Source of the DNA: Oxobacter pfennigii
GTDB taxonomy: Bacteria; Bacillota; Clostridia; Clostridiales; Oxobacteraceae
Length of the DNA stretch: 64,000 nt
Direction of reading: 5' to 3'
NCBI RefSeq assembly: GCF_001317355.1
Contig: NZ_LKET01000028.1
Span: 202,057 to 266,056, forward strand
The notes below the pieces were generated by a model that worked only from the letters and a program-made list of their open reading frames with translations, did not search any database and had not been told where the DNA came from. The translations under genes were made by a program, and so were the position numbers. Below, one piece after another: positions 42,707-51,064 of this stretch (its first letter is position 1; every line of letters begins with the position of its first letter).

Positions 42707-42752
42707 GTTTCAGTCTCACCTCCTGTGGACGGCAGGCCGCACCGCTTGGCAT

Positions 42753-43583
42753 TTACAGGCTGGCCTCCTGTTTTTTTTGCTGGGAAACCGGCGCTTTTTT
42801 CGGTGTCTGCGCCGCCTGTTCTTTCAAGTCCTGCAAATTCCGCAGGATGGACGGCTTTTTCTCACGGGCCTTCTCGGTTTTATCCGTCCGTTGGAGCTGA
42901 ACCCGCTGTTCCAGCTTATCAAGGCTGTTAAGCGCCGACACAGCCTGTTGTTTGATGGCGTCGGAAAAACTGCGGTCCAGACGGTAGGGAGCCTGCATTG
43001 CCTTTGCAAGCCTGCCCATGGGCTTTGCCTCCTGCACCGTTTCCTTCCCGAGCGCCGCCCGGCCTATGTTTTTCACATGCTTTCCGGCCTCGTGGTATTC
43101 GGTGCTGATACCGGCGATTTTCTTCATGGACTGCTCGTCAAACTGAATGTTCCTGTCCATGCCGTCGCGTATCGCCTGTAAGCCCTGCCGGATATGCAGG
43201 AAGGAATCAAGGCCATGAAGCGCCTCGACGCCCTTTTCCCGGAAAGCGGCCACGGCGTTTTTGCAGCCCTCTATGATATCCGCTTTTACGGACTCCAGGC
43301 GCGCTCTCGTTTCCGTAATCTTTTCTTCCAGGGCACGGATGGCCTTTTGCATGGCGATCCGCACGGGATGGGATTGCTGATCCCGCAGCTCCGAAAGCTC
43401 CCGGCGCATGGCGATCAGCTCGTTTACCGCCGTATCCAGTTGGCGTTCCATGGCCCCCACATAGTTGATGACATTCATAAAATCCTGGTTGCTGACGCGG
43501 TTTTCCTTTAAAATAGCCAATAACTCCTTGACATGCTCATTTTCCAGAAGCGCTGCGCTCTGGAGCGTTGCAGTATCACTCAT
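42753..43583 (-). CDS. Coiled-coil ICE protein with KPSI tail
   Basis: The 276-residue protein has an N-terminal helical region (NRVSNQDFMNVINYVGAMER), a long coiled coil (residues 50-120: AIRALEEKITETRARLESVK) and a C-terminal helical segment. The extreme C-terminus reads REKKPSILRNLQDLKEQAAQ and a basic Gln/Lys-rich end. No enzymatic motif is visible. It sits directly downstream of virB4 in the T4SS block, with AGGAGG before the ATG. It could be a DNA- or channel-associated structural factor, but the function is unknown. Confidence 0.8.
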   Translation of the reverse strand: MSDTATLQSAALLENEHVKELLAILKENRVSNQDFMNVINYVGAMERQLDTAVNELIAMRRELSELRDQQSHPVRIAMQKAIRALEEKITETRARLESVKADIIEGCKNAVAAFREKGVEALHGLDSFLHIRQGLQAIRDGMDRNIQFDEQSMKKIAGISTEYHEAGKHVKNIGRAALGKETVQEAKPMGRLAKAMQAPYRLDRSFSDAIKQQAVSALNSLDKLEQRVQLQRTDKTEKAREKKPSILRNLQDLKEQAAQTPKKAPVSQQKKQEASL

Positions 43584-43604
43584 ACGCGGGACACACCTCC
43601 TTGT

Positions 43605-46070
43605 TTATCCATTTTTTACCTCATTAAATTTCGTTGTTAAAAGCAAATACAGCTCCGTATCCTTGGGAAAACGGTCGATGAAGGGGATGATGGTGTTGCC
43701 GTAAAACAGCAGTCCTTCCCCGGCTCCGGAGTGGGTGACATAGGACAGCTGGTGAGGGGAAATACCCAGCTGCTTTGCGAGAATCTGCCGGTCGCCGCCC
43801 GCCTGGTTGAGCATATAGATGAAGTCGGAATTCTCAAAAATATTCTCGATTTCCCGGCTGGCAAGCAGGTCTTTGACATTCTGCGTGAGGGCGGACGGGA
43901 TGCCGCCCCACTTACGGAAACGCTTCCAGATTTCCACCGAATAGGCCGCTGTCTGTTCCTCCTTCAAAAGCAGATGGAACTCATCCTGGTAGAACCAGGT
44001 GGTGCGGTGGGCGGCACGGTTGGCCGTGACACGCCCCCATACCTGATCCTGCAAAATGAGCATCCCCAGCTTTTTCAGCTGCTTGCCCAGCTCCTTGATG
44101 TCGTAGCAGACCAGGCGGTTGGTGATATCCACGTTGGTACGGTGGTTGAATACATTCAAAGAACCGGTCACATAGATTTCCAGCGCCGTGGCAAGGCGTT
44201 GGGCTTCGGATTCGTTCTGCTTGCGCAGCAGATTGTACAAGTCCTCCAGAATGGGCATCCGCTCCGGTGAGGGGTTGGCGAGGTATTCCCGGTAGACCAG
44301 GCGGACACAGCGGTCAATGATGGTTTTTTCCACCGGCTGCAAGCCCTCCTTGCCGCCGACAATCAGCTCACACAGGCTGAGGATGAAGTCCGATTTTAAG
44401 GTCAGGGGATCTTCGTCGTCGGAATAGTCCGGGTTGATGTCCATGGGGTTGATAAACTGCGTCGATACCGGCGACAGCTTCACCACCTGGCCCCCCAGCC
44501 TGCTCACAAGGGGAAAATACTCGGCCTCGGGATCGGATATGATGATGTCGTCTCCGGTCAGAAGGAACACGTTGACAATTTCCCGCTTGGCGGCAAATGA
44601 TTTGCCGGAGCCGGGCGTCCCCAAAAACAGGCCGTTGGGGTTCTTGAGCATCTTGCGGTTGGCCAGGATGAGATTGCTGGAAAGGGCGTTCAGCCCGTAG
44701 TACAGGGCTTCTCCCCGCTGAAACAGCTCCTGGGTGGTAAAGGGAACGAAAATCGCCACCGACGAGGTGGTAAGTCCACGCTTGATTTCCACATGGTTCA
44801 GTCCCAGCGGCAGGCTGCTCATCAGGCCCTGCTCCTGCTGGTAGTCCAGGCGTTTCAGGGCACAGTTGTATTTCTGCGCGATCCCCGCCGCCTGAAAGAT
44901 GTCGTTTTCCAGCGTCTGCTTCCGATCCGCCGTGTTCAAAACCAGAACGGTGACAAGAAACATCCGCTCATTTCGGCTCTGCAAGTCCTCCAAAAGCGTT
45001 TTGGCCTCGTTGCCGTAGGTGGCAAGGTCGGTGGGGATGATATCCATATCGTAGCCGCTTCGCACGGCTTTTTTCTGCTCTTCAATCTTCATTTTTTCCA
45101 AGTCGGACAGCTTGCGCTTGATGGTCTTGATGGCTTCCGACTGGTCAATGCTTTGGATATGCAGGTTGACCGTGATGGCGGTATCCAGCTCCAGAAAGTC
45201 CGCCAGCAGGCGGTCGGTCAGCTCCGGAGCCAGTATCTGGAGAAAGCTCACGGCTCCGTAATGCTCCCCCATGCGGAAGGTCTTGCCCTCTCTAAAGGTA
45301 AAGCTGGTGGGCGCGATAAAGTCCTTGGTGGAAAGCCCGGTGTTCGGAATATCCTTCCATGAAAACCGCAGCTTTTCCTTACCGTTCGGATGGAACTGCC
45401 CGTAAAGGGTTTCCAGACGCTCCAGCCCCGTGAGAGGACGGGCCTTGACGCCCATGGTCTTGAAATTGGCGAGAATATCCGCCTCCACCCGTTCCATGCG
45501 GGGCTTGGCGGCTTTCAGGCTGTCCGCCTCAATGCCGAAGGTGATGTACTTGGCTTTCACAAGGCCGTTGTTGCCCTTGGCAAGCTGGTTTTTCAGCATA
45601 TCGGTGTATTCGCGCCGGATGGAGTTGTACTCGTCCTCACGCTCGGGAATGTCAATGGACTGCTGAAATTCTTCCACATTTCCGCGCTGATTGATAAAGG
45701 AGAGCTGGACGCTGACAGAGGAGTCAAAATAGTTGAGGAAATCGCAGTAGCTTTCAAAAATCTGCGTCTTATCCTCGTTCTGCGCCAGCTGGTAGGTGAT
45801 ATCCTCAAAAACAATGGTTTTGGTATACAGCCGGTCGGTCACGCGGCAGATGCCGTCCTTGTACATGGCTTTGTAGGGGATGGACTTCTGAGCGGAATCC
45901 GGTGCGTCGGCGCGCCCGAAGCATTTTTTCTTTATGGATGCGGCAAAGCCGCCCTGGTTACCGGACGGCTTTGGAGCGGGCTTTTTTGCTGTTGCGGGTT
46001 TGGGCTTCTGGCGGCTTTTTTGCGGCGGAAGCTTTTTGTGCCGCGTCTGTTGTTTGGTCTTGGCAGGCAA
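43605..46070 (-). CDS. virB4: VirB4/TraE-type conjugation ATPase
   Basis: The energising ATPase of the type IV secretion system. Walker A GTPGSGKSFAAK lies at about residues 480-491; the C-terminal RecA-like half includes IIISDPEAEYFPLVSRLGGQ and the late motif TWFYQDEFHLLLKEEQTAAY (Walker B region). The N-terminal domain contains QKSIPYKAMYKDGICRVTDR, typical of Tn1549-like VirB4. Two starts compete. The ATG at 46100 has no obvious ribosome site, whereas the TTG at 46068-46070 follows AAAAGGAGGG by eight bases; I use the TTG (821 residues). Either way it overlaps prgI by more than 110 bases. Confidence 0.94.
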   Translation of the reverse strand: MPAKTKQQTRHKKLPPQKSRQKPKPATAKKPAPKPSGNQGGFAASIKKKCFGRADAPDSAQKSIPYKAMYKDGICRVTDRLYTKTIVFEDITYQLAQNEDKTQIFESYCDFLNYFDSSVSVQLSFINQRGNVEEFQQSIDIPEREDEYNSIRREYTDMLKNQLAKGNNGLVKAKYITFGIEADSLKAAKPRMERVEADILANFKTMGVKARPLTGLERLETLYGQFHPNGKEKLRFSWKDIPNTGLSTKDFIAPTSFTFREGKTFRMGEHYGAVSFLQILAPELTDRLLADFLELDTAITVNLHIQSIDQSEAIKTIKRKLSDLEKMKIEEQKKAVRSGYDMDIIPTDLATYGNEAKTLLEDLQSRNERMFLVTVLVLNTADRKQTLENDIFQAAGIAQKYNCALKRLDYQQEQGLMSSLPLGLNHVEIKRGLTTSSVAIFVPFTTQELFQRGEALYYGLNALSSNLILANRKMLKNPNGLFLGTPGSGKSFAAKREIVNVFLLTGDDIIISDPEAEYFPLVSRLGGQVVKLSPVSTQFINPMDINPDYSDDEDPLTLKSDFILSLCELIVGGKEGLQPVEKTIIDRCVRLVYREYLANPSPERMPILEDLYNLLRKQNESEAQRLATALEIYVTGSLNVFNHRTNVDITNRLVCYDIKELGKQLKKLGMLILQDQVWGRVTANRAAHRTTWFYQDEFHLLLKEEQTAAYSVEIWKRFRKWGGIPSALTQNVKDLLASREIENIFENSDFIYMLNQAGGDRQILAKQLGISPHQLSYVTHSGAGEGLLFYGNTIIPFIDRFPKDTELYLLLTTKFNEVKNG

Positions 46071-46401
46071 GGTCTTTTCCCTCCTTTTCGATGATTTCAT
46101 ACAGGTTTCTTGTCCGGTAGGGCCGTCCTTCCGGCCAGAGGCGGGTGCGGAGGATATTGCGCAGTATTTTTTCGGCGGGCTGCCCGTCCTTTTCATACAT
46201 GGCGAGAAAGAACAGCGGCAGCATCAGCCCGATCATTAAAAGCATCGCGCCCTCATTGCCCAGCGTTTCCCGGCTGAAAAGATAGGCTGGAACGCCGATG
46301 GCCGCAGCCGCGCTAAAGCAGATCAGCTGCCGCTTGGTCAGGTTTAAGGCAACCTTGGTTTTGACCTTGGAGAGGTCTTTGGGTACGGGTACAAAAGGCA
46401 T
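45958..46401 (-). CDS. prgI: PrgI-family T4SS membrane protein
   Basis: The 147-residue product starts MPFVPVPKDLSKVKTKVALN followed by TKRQLICFSAAAAIGVPAYL, the hallmark of the PrgI family, with two adjacent TM helices (second GAMLLMIGLMLPLFFLAMYE). PrgI corresponds to VirB3 and pairs with VirB4; VirB3-VirB4 partners are often adjacent or fused. Here the last 113 bases overlap the beginning of virB4 in another frame. The C-terminal tail is basic and low-complexity (AQTRNSKKARSKAVR), perhaps shaped by the overlap. Confidence 0.9.
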   Translation of the reverse strand: MPFVPVPKDLSKVKTKVALNLTKRQLICFSAAAAIGVPAYLFSRETLGNEGAMLLMIGLMLPLFFLAMYEKDGQPAEKILRNILRTRLWPEGRPYRTRNLYEIIEKEGKDLACQDQTTDAAQKASAAKKPPEAQTRNSKKARSKAVR

Positions 46402-46420
46402 AAACCACCACCTCCTTCTT

Positions 46421-46984
46421 TTATAAAATGATGTCGCTTTCTACTTCATTGCCCCACACATCCCAGCCCGCCGTCTTTTGACGGGCAAACAGCTCAACGC
46501 GGGGCACGTCTCCCATGAGCGCCACAATGCGGTCACGGGTTTCATCCGGCTTTTTGCTGTGCTGTTCTATGGGCGTGTCGATAATCTGGCACACGTTTTT
46601 GGCCACACGCCGGGGATGCCCCCTGGTAGCCAGCAGGCACAGCTCGGCGTTGGCTCTTGTCCAGTAGCCCATGCCTACAAACCAGCCGGGGGATTTTTTA
46701 TTCCTCTTTACCCAAACGAAAGCCACGCTTTTGTAGGTATATCCCCAGGCACGGATCACCTGAAAGGCTTCCGGCAGGCAGGGGAAGGTAGTCCAAAGAA
46801 AAAGTGCGCTGTCCTTGGCTGAAATGTCAGCCACAGGCAGCGCACAGATATCCGGCAGGTGCATGGTGGGGTAATGGCTTTCGGCACTCCGTCCGGAGCC
46901 TTTTTTGCTCCAGACCCGGTATTCCCAGGCGGGGTCGGCATAAACCACGGAGTACAAAGGCGGCAGGTTCTTCTCACAGGGCAT
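46421..46984 (-). CDS. MT-A70-family adenine methyltransferase
   Basis: The frame is open from 47110, but the ATG at 46982-46984 starts the homologous region (187 residues, MPCEKNLPPLYSVVYADPAW). The motif YADPAWEY corresponds to the DPPW catalytic motif of MT-A70 N6-adenine methyltransferases, with Ala in place of Pro. SHYPTMHLPDICALPVADI, then LWTTFPCLPEAFQVIRAWGY, and NVCQIIDTPIEQHSKKPDET complete the family pattern. It may methylate element DNA to evade restriction in the recipient. The first 11 bases overlap the SpoVG-like gene. The upstream extension is just a shadow of that gene. Confidence 0.88.
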   Translation of the reverse strand: MPCEKNLPPLYSVVYADPAWEYRVWSKKGSGRSAESHYPTMHLPDICALPVADISAKDSALFLWTTFPCLPEAFQVIRAWGYTYKSVAFVWVKRNKKSPGWFVGMGYWTRANAELCLLATRGHPRRVAKNVCQIIDTPIEQHSKKPDETRDRIVALMGDVPRVELFARQKTAGWDVWGNEVESDIIL

Positions 46985-47432
46985 TTTCTTTGCCCTTGGC
47001 AGCTTCCGGCGTTTTCGGCATGGCCGCCGCCCGTTCCGCAGAGGCTTTCGCCCCCTCCCGGAGCTTATCCTTGATGGACGGTTTTTCCGTAAACTCCCGC
47101 TGGGCCGCACCGATATTCTGCACCTTCTCCACGGCGGCGGTATAGCCGTCCAGTACGGCGTTTTGAAGCTGCTGGCGGAAATCGGCGGTCACCGGAAAGC
47201 AGACATCATGGAATTTTCCTTTGCCGTCCTGGGCGCTGGGCATATTGACAAACAGCCCTTTGTCACCGGCTACAATCTTAATGTTGTCCACCACAAAGCA
47301 GTCGGCAATTTTTACGCTGGCAAAGGCCAGCAGGTTGTTCTTTGGGGTAATGGGCCGGACGGTTACGTCCAGCTTGAGGGGTTCGGCTGTTCCGGCAGTT
47401 TCCGGTACAGCGCCGGCATTCGTATCACTCAT
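46974..47432 (-). CDS. SpoVG-like protein with KPSI tail
   Basis: GAAAGGAAGG precedes the ATG at 47430-47432 (152 residues, MSDTNAGAVP). Residues 20-110 form a SpoVG domain (LKLDVTVRPITPKNNLLAFA, VKIADCFVVDNIKIVAGDKG, then FVNMPSAQDGKGKFHDVCFP), a small beta domain that binds nucleic acid. The C-terminus carries EKPSIKDKLREGAKASAERA followed by a Lys/Ala-rich end. In this element family SpoVG-like proteins are common next to the VirB6-like gene. A single-strand binding role during transfer is plausible but not shown. Confidence 0.86.
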   Translation of the reverse strand: MSDTNAGAVPETAGTAEPLKLDVTVRPITPKNNLLAFASVKIADCFVVDNIKIVAGDKGLFVNMPSAQDGKGKFHDVCFPVTADFRQQLQNAVLDGYTAAVEKVQNIGAAQREFTEKPSIKDKLREGAKASAERAAAMPKTPEAAKGKENAL

Positions 47433-47480
47433 AAGGGTTTCCTTCCTTTCTTCATATTTCATGTAAGGGTTGTCACTCAA

Positions 47481-48344
47481 TCAATGTGCAGCAAAAATTG
47501 ACTTCGAGAGGCTTCCCGTCTTAAACAGGGAGAAGCACAAAAGCACCGTATAGCCCAGGACGCCCCAAATAGCGGTGTGGATGTTGTCTGAAAATACGGT
47601 GCTGTTTAAAAGCACCGCGTAGATAGCGACACAGACCATAATGAGGAAGCCCTGAAACGCGATGGCGAACAGAGATTTTAAATAATTCTGGCCGATAGAG
47701 CCCCATTCCCGGTTGACCATGGTGGCAAAAGGGATGGCCGCCACCGAGGTGGTGAGGTAGATTTCCAGCATACGTCCATAGACAATCAGGAAGATGCAGA
47801 CGGACAATGCTTTCATGCACAGGCTGAGGATTGCGGATTCCATGTACAGCCCCAGCAGCGCATACCACTCCATGGCCTCCAGCTGCGCTTGCAACCCGTC
47901 CATGGCGAGAGTTACATTCAGACTGCCGGAGATAATCCCGGCACTGCCGTTTATCGCACTCTGGGCGAGGTCGAACACGGCCATAACGATATCAAAGGTG
48001 TGGGTGAGAATATAGGTCGCAACAAAGGTCTTGAAGATCCATTTGAAAAAAATCCAGGTGTCAAAATCGTGCATGTTATTCTTATCAATGATCATCTGAA
48101 TCAGCTCATAGCACAGCACGAAGGTCAGTATCATCCCGGCAACGGGAAGGATTACGGTGTCCGAAAGAGACTTAATCATGGAGAAAACACCGGAGTTCCA
48201 GCCCTCCGGCGTTTGCCCCACCTGGCTTGCAATTTCACCGGCTTTGGTGTTCACTTCCTCGAACATGCCCTGAAAGTTACCGGTGATGCTGCCGATTAAA
48301 GCCTCCTTAAACCATTCGCCTATTTTGTCAAGAAGGCTGTTCAT
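47481..48344 (-). CDS. VirB6/TrbL-like T4SS channel protein
   Basis: The 287-residue polytopic protein has about six hydrophobic helices (e.g. VILPVAGMILTFVLCYELIQ, FVATYILTHTFDIVMAVFDL, LSLCMKALSVCIFLIVYGRM, GFLIMVCVAIYAVLLNSTVF). A short amphipathic N-terminus (LLDKIGEWFKEALIGSITGN) precedes them. This is the usual VirB6-like inner-membrane channel of Tn1549-type systems, placed between the Maff2 and SpoVG-like genes. AGGAGG precedes the ATG at 48344. Confidence 0.88.
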   Translation of the reverse strand: MNSLLDKIGEWFKEALIGSITGNFQGMFEEVNTKAGEIASQVGQTPEGWNSGVFSMIKSLSDTVILPVAGMILTFVLCYELIQMIIDKNNMHDFDTWIFFKWIFKTFVATYILTHTFDIVMAVFDLAQSAINGSAGIISGSLNVTLAMDGLQAQLEAMEWYALLGLYMESAILSLCMKALSVCIFLIVYGRMLEIYLTTSVAAIPFATMVNREWGSIGQNYLKSLFAIAFQGFLIMVCVAIYAVLLNSTVFSDNIHTAIWGVLGYTVLLCFSLFKTGSLSKSIFAAH

Positions 48345-48355
48345 AGGCGACCTCC

Positions 48356-48571
48356 TTAGCTGAACAGGCCGGACAGCAGGGGAATCAGCTGAGTGCCGAT
48401 GAGAACTACGCCGCCGCCCGCCATGAGCTGCTTCATGCCTTGCGATTTCGCGCCGGGGTTGTCATTTCCATAACCTTCCAAAAGGTTAATGACGCCCCAC
48501 ACGGCGAGACCCGCGCCAAGGGCGATGACAAGGACTTTCAATACGTTAATGGCTTCTGAAAAAAATTCCAT
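48356..48571 (-). CDS. Maff2-family small membrane protein
   Basis: The 71-residue protein consists of two hydrophobic helices (VLKVLVIALGAGLAVWGVIN and MAGGGVVLIGTQLIPLLSGL) with a Gly/Asn-rich hinge (EGYGNDNPGAKSQG). This is the Maff2 family, always found upstream of the VirB6-like gene in these elements and probably the VirB2-like small subunit. Twelve bases separate it from the VirB6-like gene. AAGGAGG is present upstream of the ATG at 48571. Confidence 0.9.
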   Translation of the reverse strand: MEFFSEAINVLKVLVIALGAGLAVWGVINLLEGYGNDNPGAKSQGMKQLMAGGGVVLIGTQLIPLLSGLFS

Positions 48572-48686
48572 AGATTGTACCTCCTTAAATTCGTTATTTG
48601 AATGGATGCTATCCAGATATATGACGGAGCTTTTTGCTCCGGCTGGACAAAGAGAATGCCTGCCGATGCGCTACAGGCTGAGAAAC

Positions 48687-48733
48687 AAAAAAATGCCCTT
48701 CCCGCGCTGTGCATGGCACAAAACGGAAAGGGC
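48687..48733 (-). terminator. Terminator after virD4
   Basis: Arms 48695-48704 and 48724-48733 (GCCCTTTCCG / CGGGAAGGGC with one wobble on the minus strand) are followed by ATTTTTTTG. It lies two bases after the virD4 stop and separates the coupling-protein unit from the Maff2-T4SS unit, which must have its own promoter in the 48572-48686 interval. Confidence 0.85.
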
Positions 48734-48735
48734 CG

Positions 48736-50511
48736 TCAGGTGGTTTGTTCCTCCTGCTCCGGTTCAAACTCGTACACCTCATAGGGTTCGTCGGGATTGA
48801 CCTTGAGCCGGGTGGAGAGGAAGCGTTCGATGGAAAAGGTGTTCTTCGGATTGGAATCGGACAGGTATTTATAGTTTTTATGCTTCGTGATGTCGTACTT
48901 ATCAGAAAAGAAGGGCCGGACGCCCCGTAGCTGCAAGATGCACTTGGAGCCGTCCATGACCGACAGCTCATCCATCGCCATCAGCTCCCGGCCTACTTTC
49001 TGATAGTTCTGGCCGTAGGAGGGGGAGTTCCCTTTGGTGATACTGTTATTGAGCATATGGATGGTTTCCTTGCCGAGGACTTCCGTCAGGTCTTTCAGCG
49101 TGGTCTTTTCCTTGCCGCCTAAAAACAGCGCCGTATCGCAGTTGCCCACGATGGTTTCGGCGTTGTCCTTATAAATGGCTTTGAGCTGGCTCTGCGCCTG
49201 CAAAATCACGCAGGCCGATATCTCCCGGCTCCTTATGGTGGCAATGAGCTTTTCAAACTTGGGGATCTGCCCGATGTTGGCGAATTCGTCCAAAAGGCAC
49301 CGCACATGCACCGGCAGCCTGCCGCCGTATTCATTGTCCGCCTTATCACACAGAAGGTTAAACATCTGGCTGTACATGAGAGCCGCAACGAAGGAAAAGC
49401 TGTCGTCGGTGTCGGAAATAATGACGAACAGGGCGCTCTTGCGGTCGCCCAGGGTATCCAGCTCCATCTCGTCATAGGCGACCAAATCCCGCATTTCTTT
49501 AATGTCAAAGGGGGCGAGCCTGGCTCCGCAGGATATCAGGATGGATTTTGCCGTCTTGCCCGCCGCCAGCTTGTATTTCTTATACTGCCTTACGGCGAAA
49601 TGCTGCGGAGAACGCTCCTCCAGCGCGTCGAACATGAAATCGACCGCATTTTTAAACGACTCGTCATCCTCCCGCACCTCCATGGCATTGATCATTTCCA
49701 CCAGCGTATTGAGGTTGCGTTCCTCGTCGGGAGCCTCATAGTGGATGTAGCCGATCAGCGCGCAGTAGAGCAGGGTTTCGGCTTTCACCCAGAAATCTTC
49801 CCCGGATTTGCCCTCCCCCTTGGTGTTGACAATTAAAGCCGTAACCAGCTTCAAAATGTCTTTTTCCGAGCGGAGATATGCAAAGGGATTGTAGTGCATG
49901 GACTTTTTAAAGTCGATGGTATTGAGGATTTTGATGTGGTAGCCGTTTCGCTGCAAGAGTTTCCCGCACTCCAAAATCAGCGTCCCCTTGGGGTCGGTGA
50001 TGACGTAGGAGGAATGCAGCTGCATCAGGTTGGGCTTCAGCCAGAACCGGGTTTTCCCGGAGCCGGAGCCGCCGACAATCAGGACATTTTTATTCCGGGC
50101 ATACTTTGGCTTTTTGGGGCGGCTGTTCATGGTCAGTCCCTCGGTGGCCGTCAAAATGACATTCTGCTCCGGATTTTCATCCATATATGGCTTGATATCG
50201 GAAAGAGTCCCCCAGCGGGCGGAGCCGTACTCCATATCCTTGCGCCACTTTTTCGCATTCTTCCTTTTGAAATATACGATCCCATACACGACGGCGGTGC
50301 CCGCAAGCCCCGCCAGAAGGTCATGGGGATGAAGGGAGGGCATCGGCCTTGCCATCACAGTGTCCAGCAGACTGATACTGCGAATCACCTGATCGATGGT
50401 ATCCGTGCCGGGAACCAGCCTCCAGGCTTGCCCCAGCTTATCCGCAAACCAGAACACCGGAAGATACGGCAGATAGGGAAGAACATATTTTTTCAGTTGA
50501 TCGGTATTCAT
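48736..50511 (-). CDS. virD4: VirD4/TraG-type coupling protein
   Basis: The 591-residue T4CP has two N-terminal membrane segments (LPYLPVFWFADKLG region and LAGLAGTAVVYGIVYF), Walker A VGGSGSGKTRFW (about residue 143) and a Walker B region with LLDEFANIGQIPKFEKLIAT, typical of VirD4/TraG. It recruits the relaxosome and other substrates to the channel. Its first bases overlap the stop of pcfB (ATGA at 50508-50511). In Gram-positive pCF10 the homologous PcfC works together with the accessory proteins PcfF/PcfG; the neighbour here is PcfB-like. Confidence 0.94.
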   Translation of the reverse strand: MNTDQLKKYVLPYLPYLPVFWFADKLGQAWRLVPGTDTIDQVIRSISLLDTVMARPMPSLHPHDLLAGLAGTAVVYGIVYFKRKNAKKWRKDMEYGSARWGTLSDIKPYMDENPEQNVILTATEGLTMNSRPKKPKYARNKNVLIVGGSGSGKTRFWLKPNLMQLHSSYVITDPKGTLILECGKLLQRNGYHIKILNTIDFKKSMHYNPFAYLRSEKDILKLVTALIVNTKGEGKSGEDFWVKAETLLYCALIGYIHYEAPDEERNLNTLVEMINAMEVREDDESFKNAVDFMFDALEERSPQHFAVRQYKKYKLAAGKTAKSILISCGARLAPFDIKEMRDLVAYDEMELDTLGDRKSALFVIISDTDDSFSFVAALMYSQMFNLLCDKADNEYGGRLPVHVRCLLDEFANIGQIPKFEKLIATIRSREISACVILQAQSQLKAIYKDNAETIVGNCDTALFLGGKEKTTLKDLTEVLGKETIHMLNNSITKGNSPSYGQNYQKVGRELMAMDELSVMDGSKCILQLRGVRPFFSDKYDITKHKNYKYLSDSNPKNTFSIERFLSTRLKVNPDEPYEVYEFEPEQEEQTT

Positions 50512-50984
50512 CGCTCTGGGCCTCCCCGGTCTTTGTGCTTTACGCGGTCAACCGTCAGATTCTTGACCAGTTCCTTAAACCGGTTCAGCTGTGCCAGAAC
50601 GGAGGGCCTTTCGGTGGTACGTTTCAGCGTTTTTGCGCTAAAGTCCTTAAAGGCGGCGGTCATGGCGTCGGTATCCCGGCCTTTAAAAAACACCAGCCAT
50701 TTCGTAGGTGTCACGGTCGCGTCCTTTTTCAGCGCAAAATCAATGCCGTATTTCCTGGCATAGGGTTCAAAGCTCTTGATGTTCTGATCGGTGATTTCGA
50801 TATTGGACAGTCCGGCGTTCTGCCCCGCAAGCTGCTTTAGTGTCTGCTTGCCGTGCGGGGGCGCGTCCCTGGCCTGCTTCATTTTCCGAAGCGCCGCCCG
50901 CATTGCCTTTGCCAGAAGCCTGCCGGTCAGCTTTGCGCCGCGCACTGTGAGCGCCACGGTCTTTTCGTTGACTTGTTCCTGCAT
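50508..50984 (-). CDS. PcfB-like (DUF3801) protein with RPSV tail
   Basis: The 158-residue product carries the PcfB/DUF3801 pattern: ALTVRGAKLTGRLLAKAMRA, then KQTLKQLAGQNAGLSNIEIT, KSFEPYARKYGIDFALKKDA and WLVFFKGRDTDAMTAAFKDF. The C-terminus reads TERPSVLAQLNRFKELVKNL and then a basic end. PcfB-like proteins are always encoded next to VirD4 in Tn1549/pCF10-type systems and are regarded as accessory to the coupling protein. Translational overlap with virD4 supports a physical partnership. Confidence 0.88.
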   Translation of the reverse strand: MQEQVNEKTVALTVRGAKLTGRLLAKAMRAALRKMKQARDAPPHGKQTLKQLAGQNAGLSNIEITDQNIKSFEPYARKYGIDFALKKDATVTPTKWLVFFKGRDTDAMTAAFKDFSAKTLKRTTERPSVLAQLNRFKELVKNLTVDRVKHKDRGGPER

Positions 50985-51064
50985 ATCCGTAAACTCCTTT
51001 CCTCAAAAATTTCAAGTCCTGTAAACCGGCTGAAAAGAAAACAGCCGCCCTTGGATAGGCGGCG

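Noticed and set aside
46985..47110. N-terminal extension of the MT-A70 protein
   Set aside because: The extension is the out-of-frame reading of the SpoVG-like C-terminus; the family homology and a suitable ATG start at 46984.
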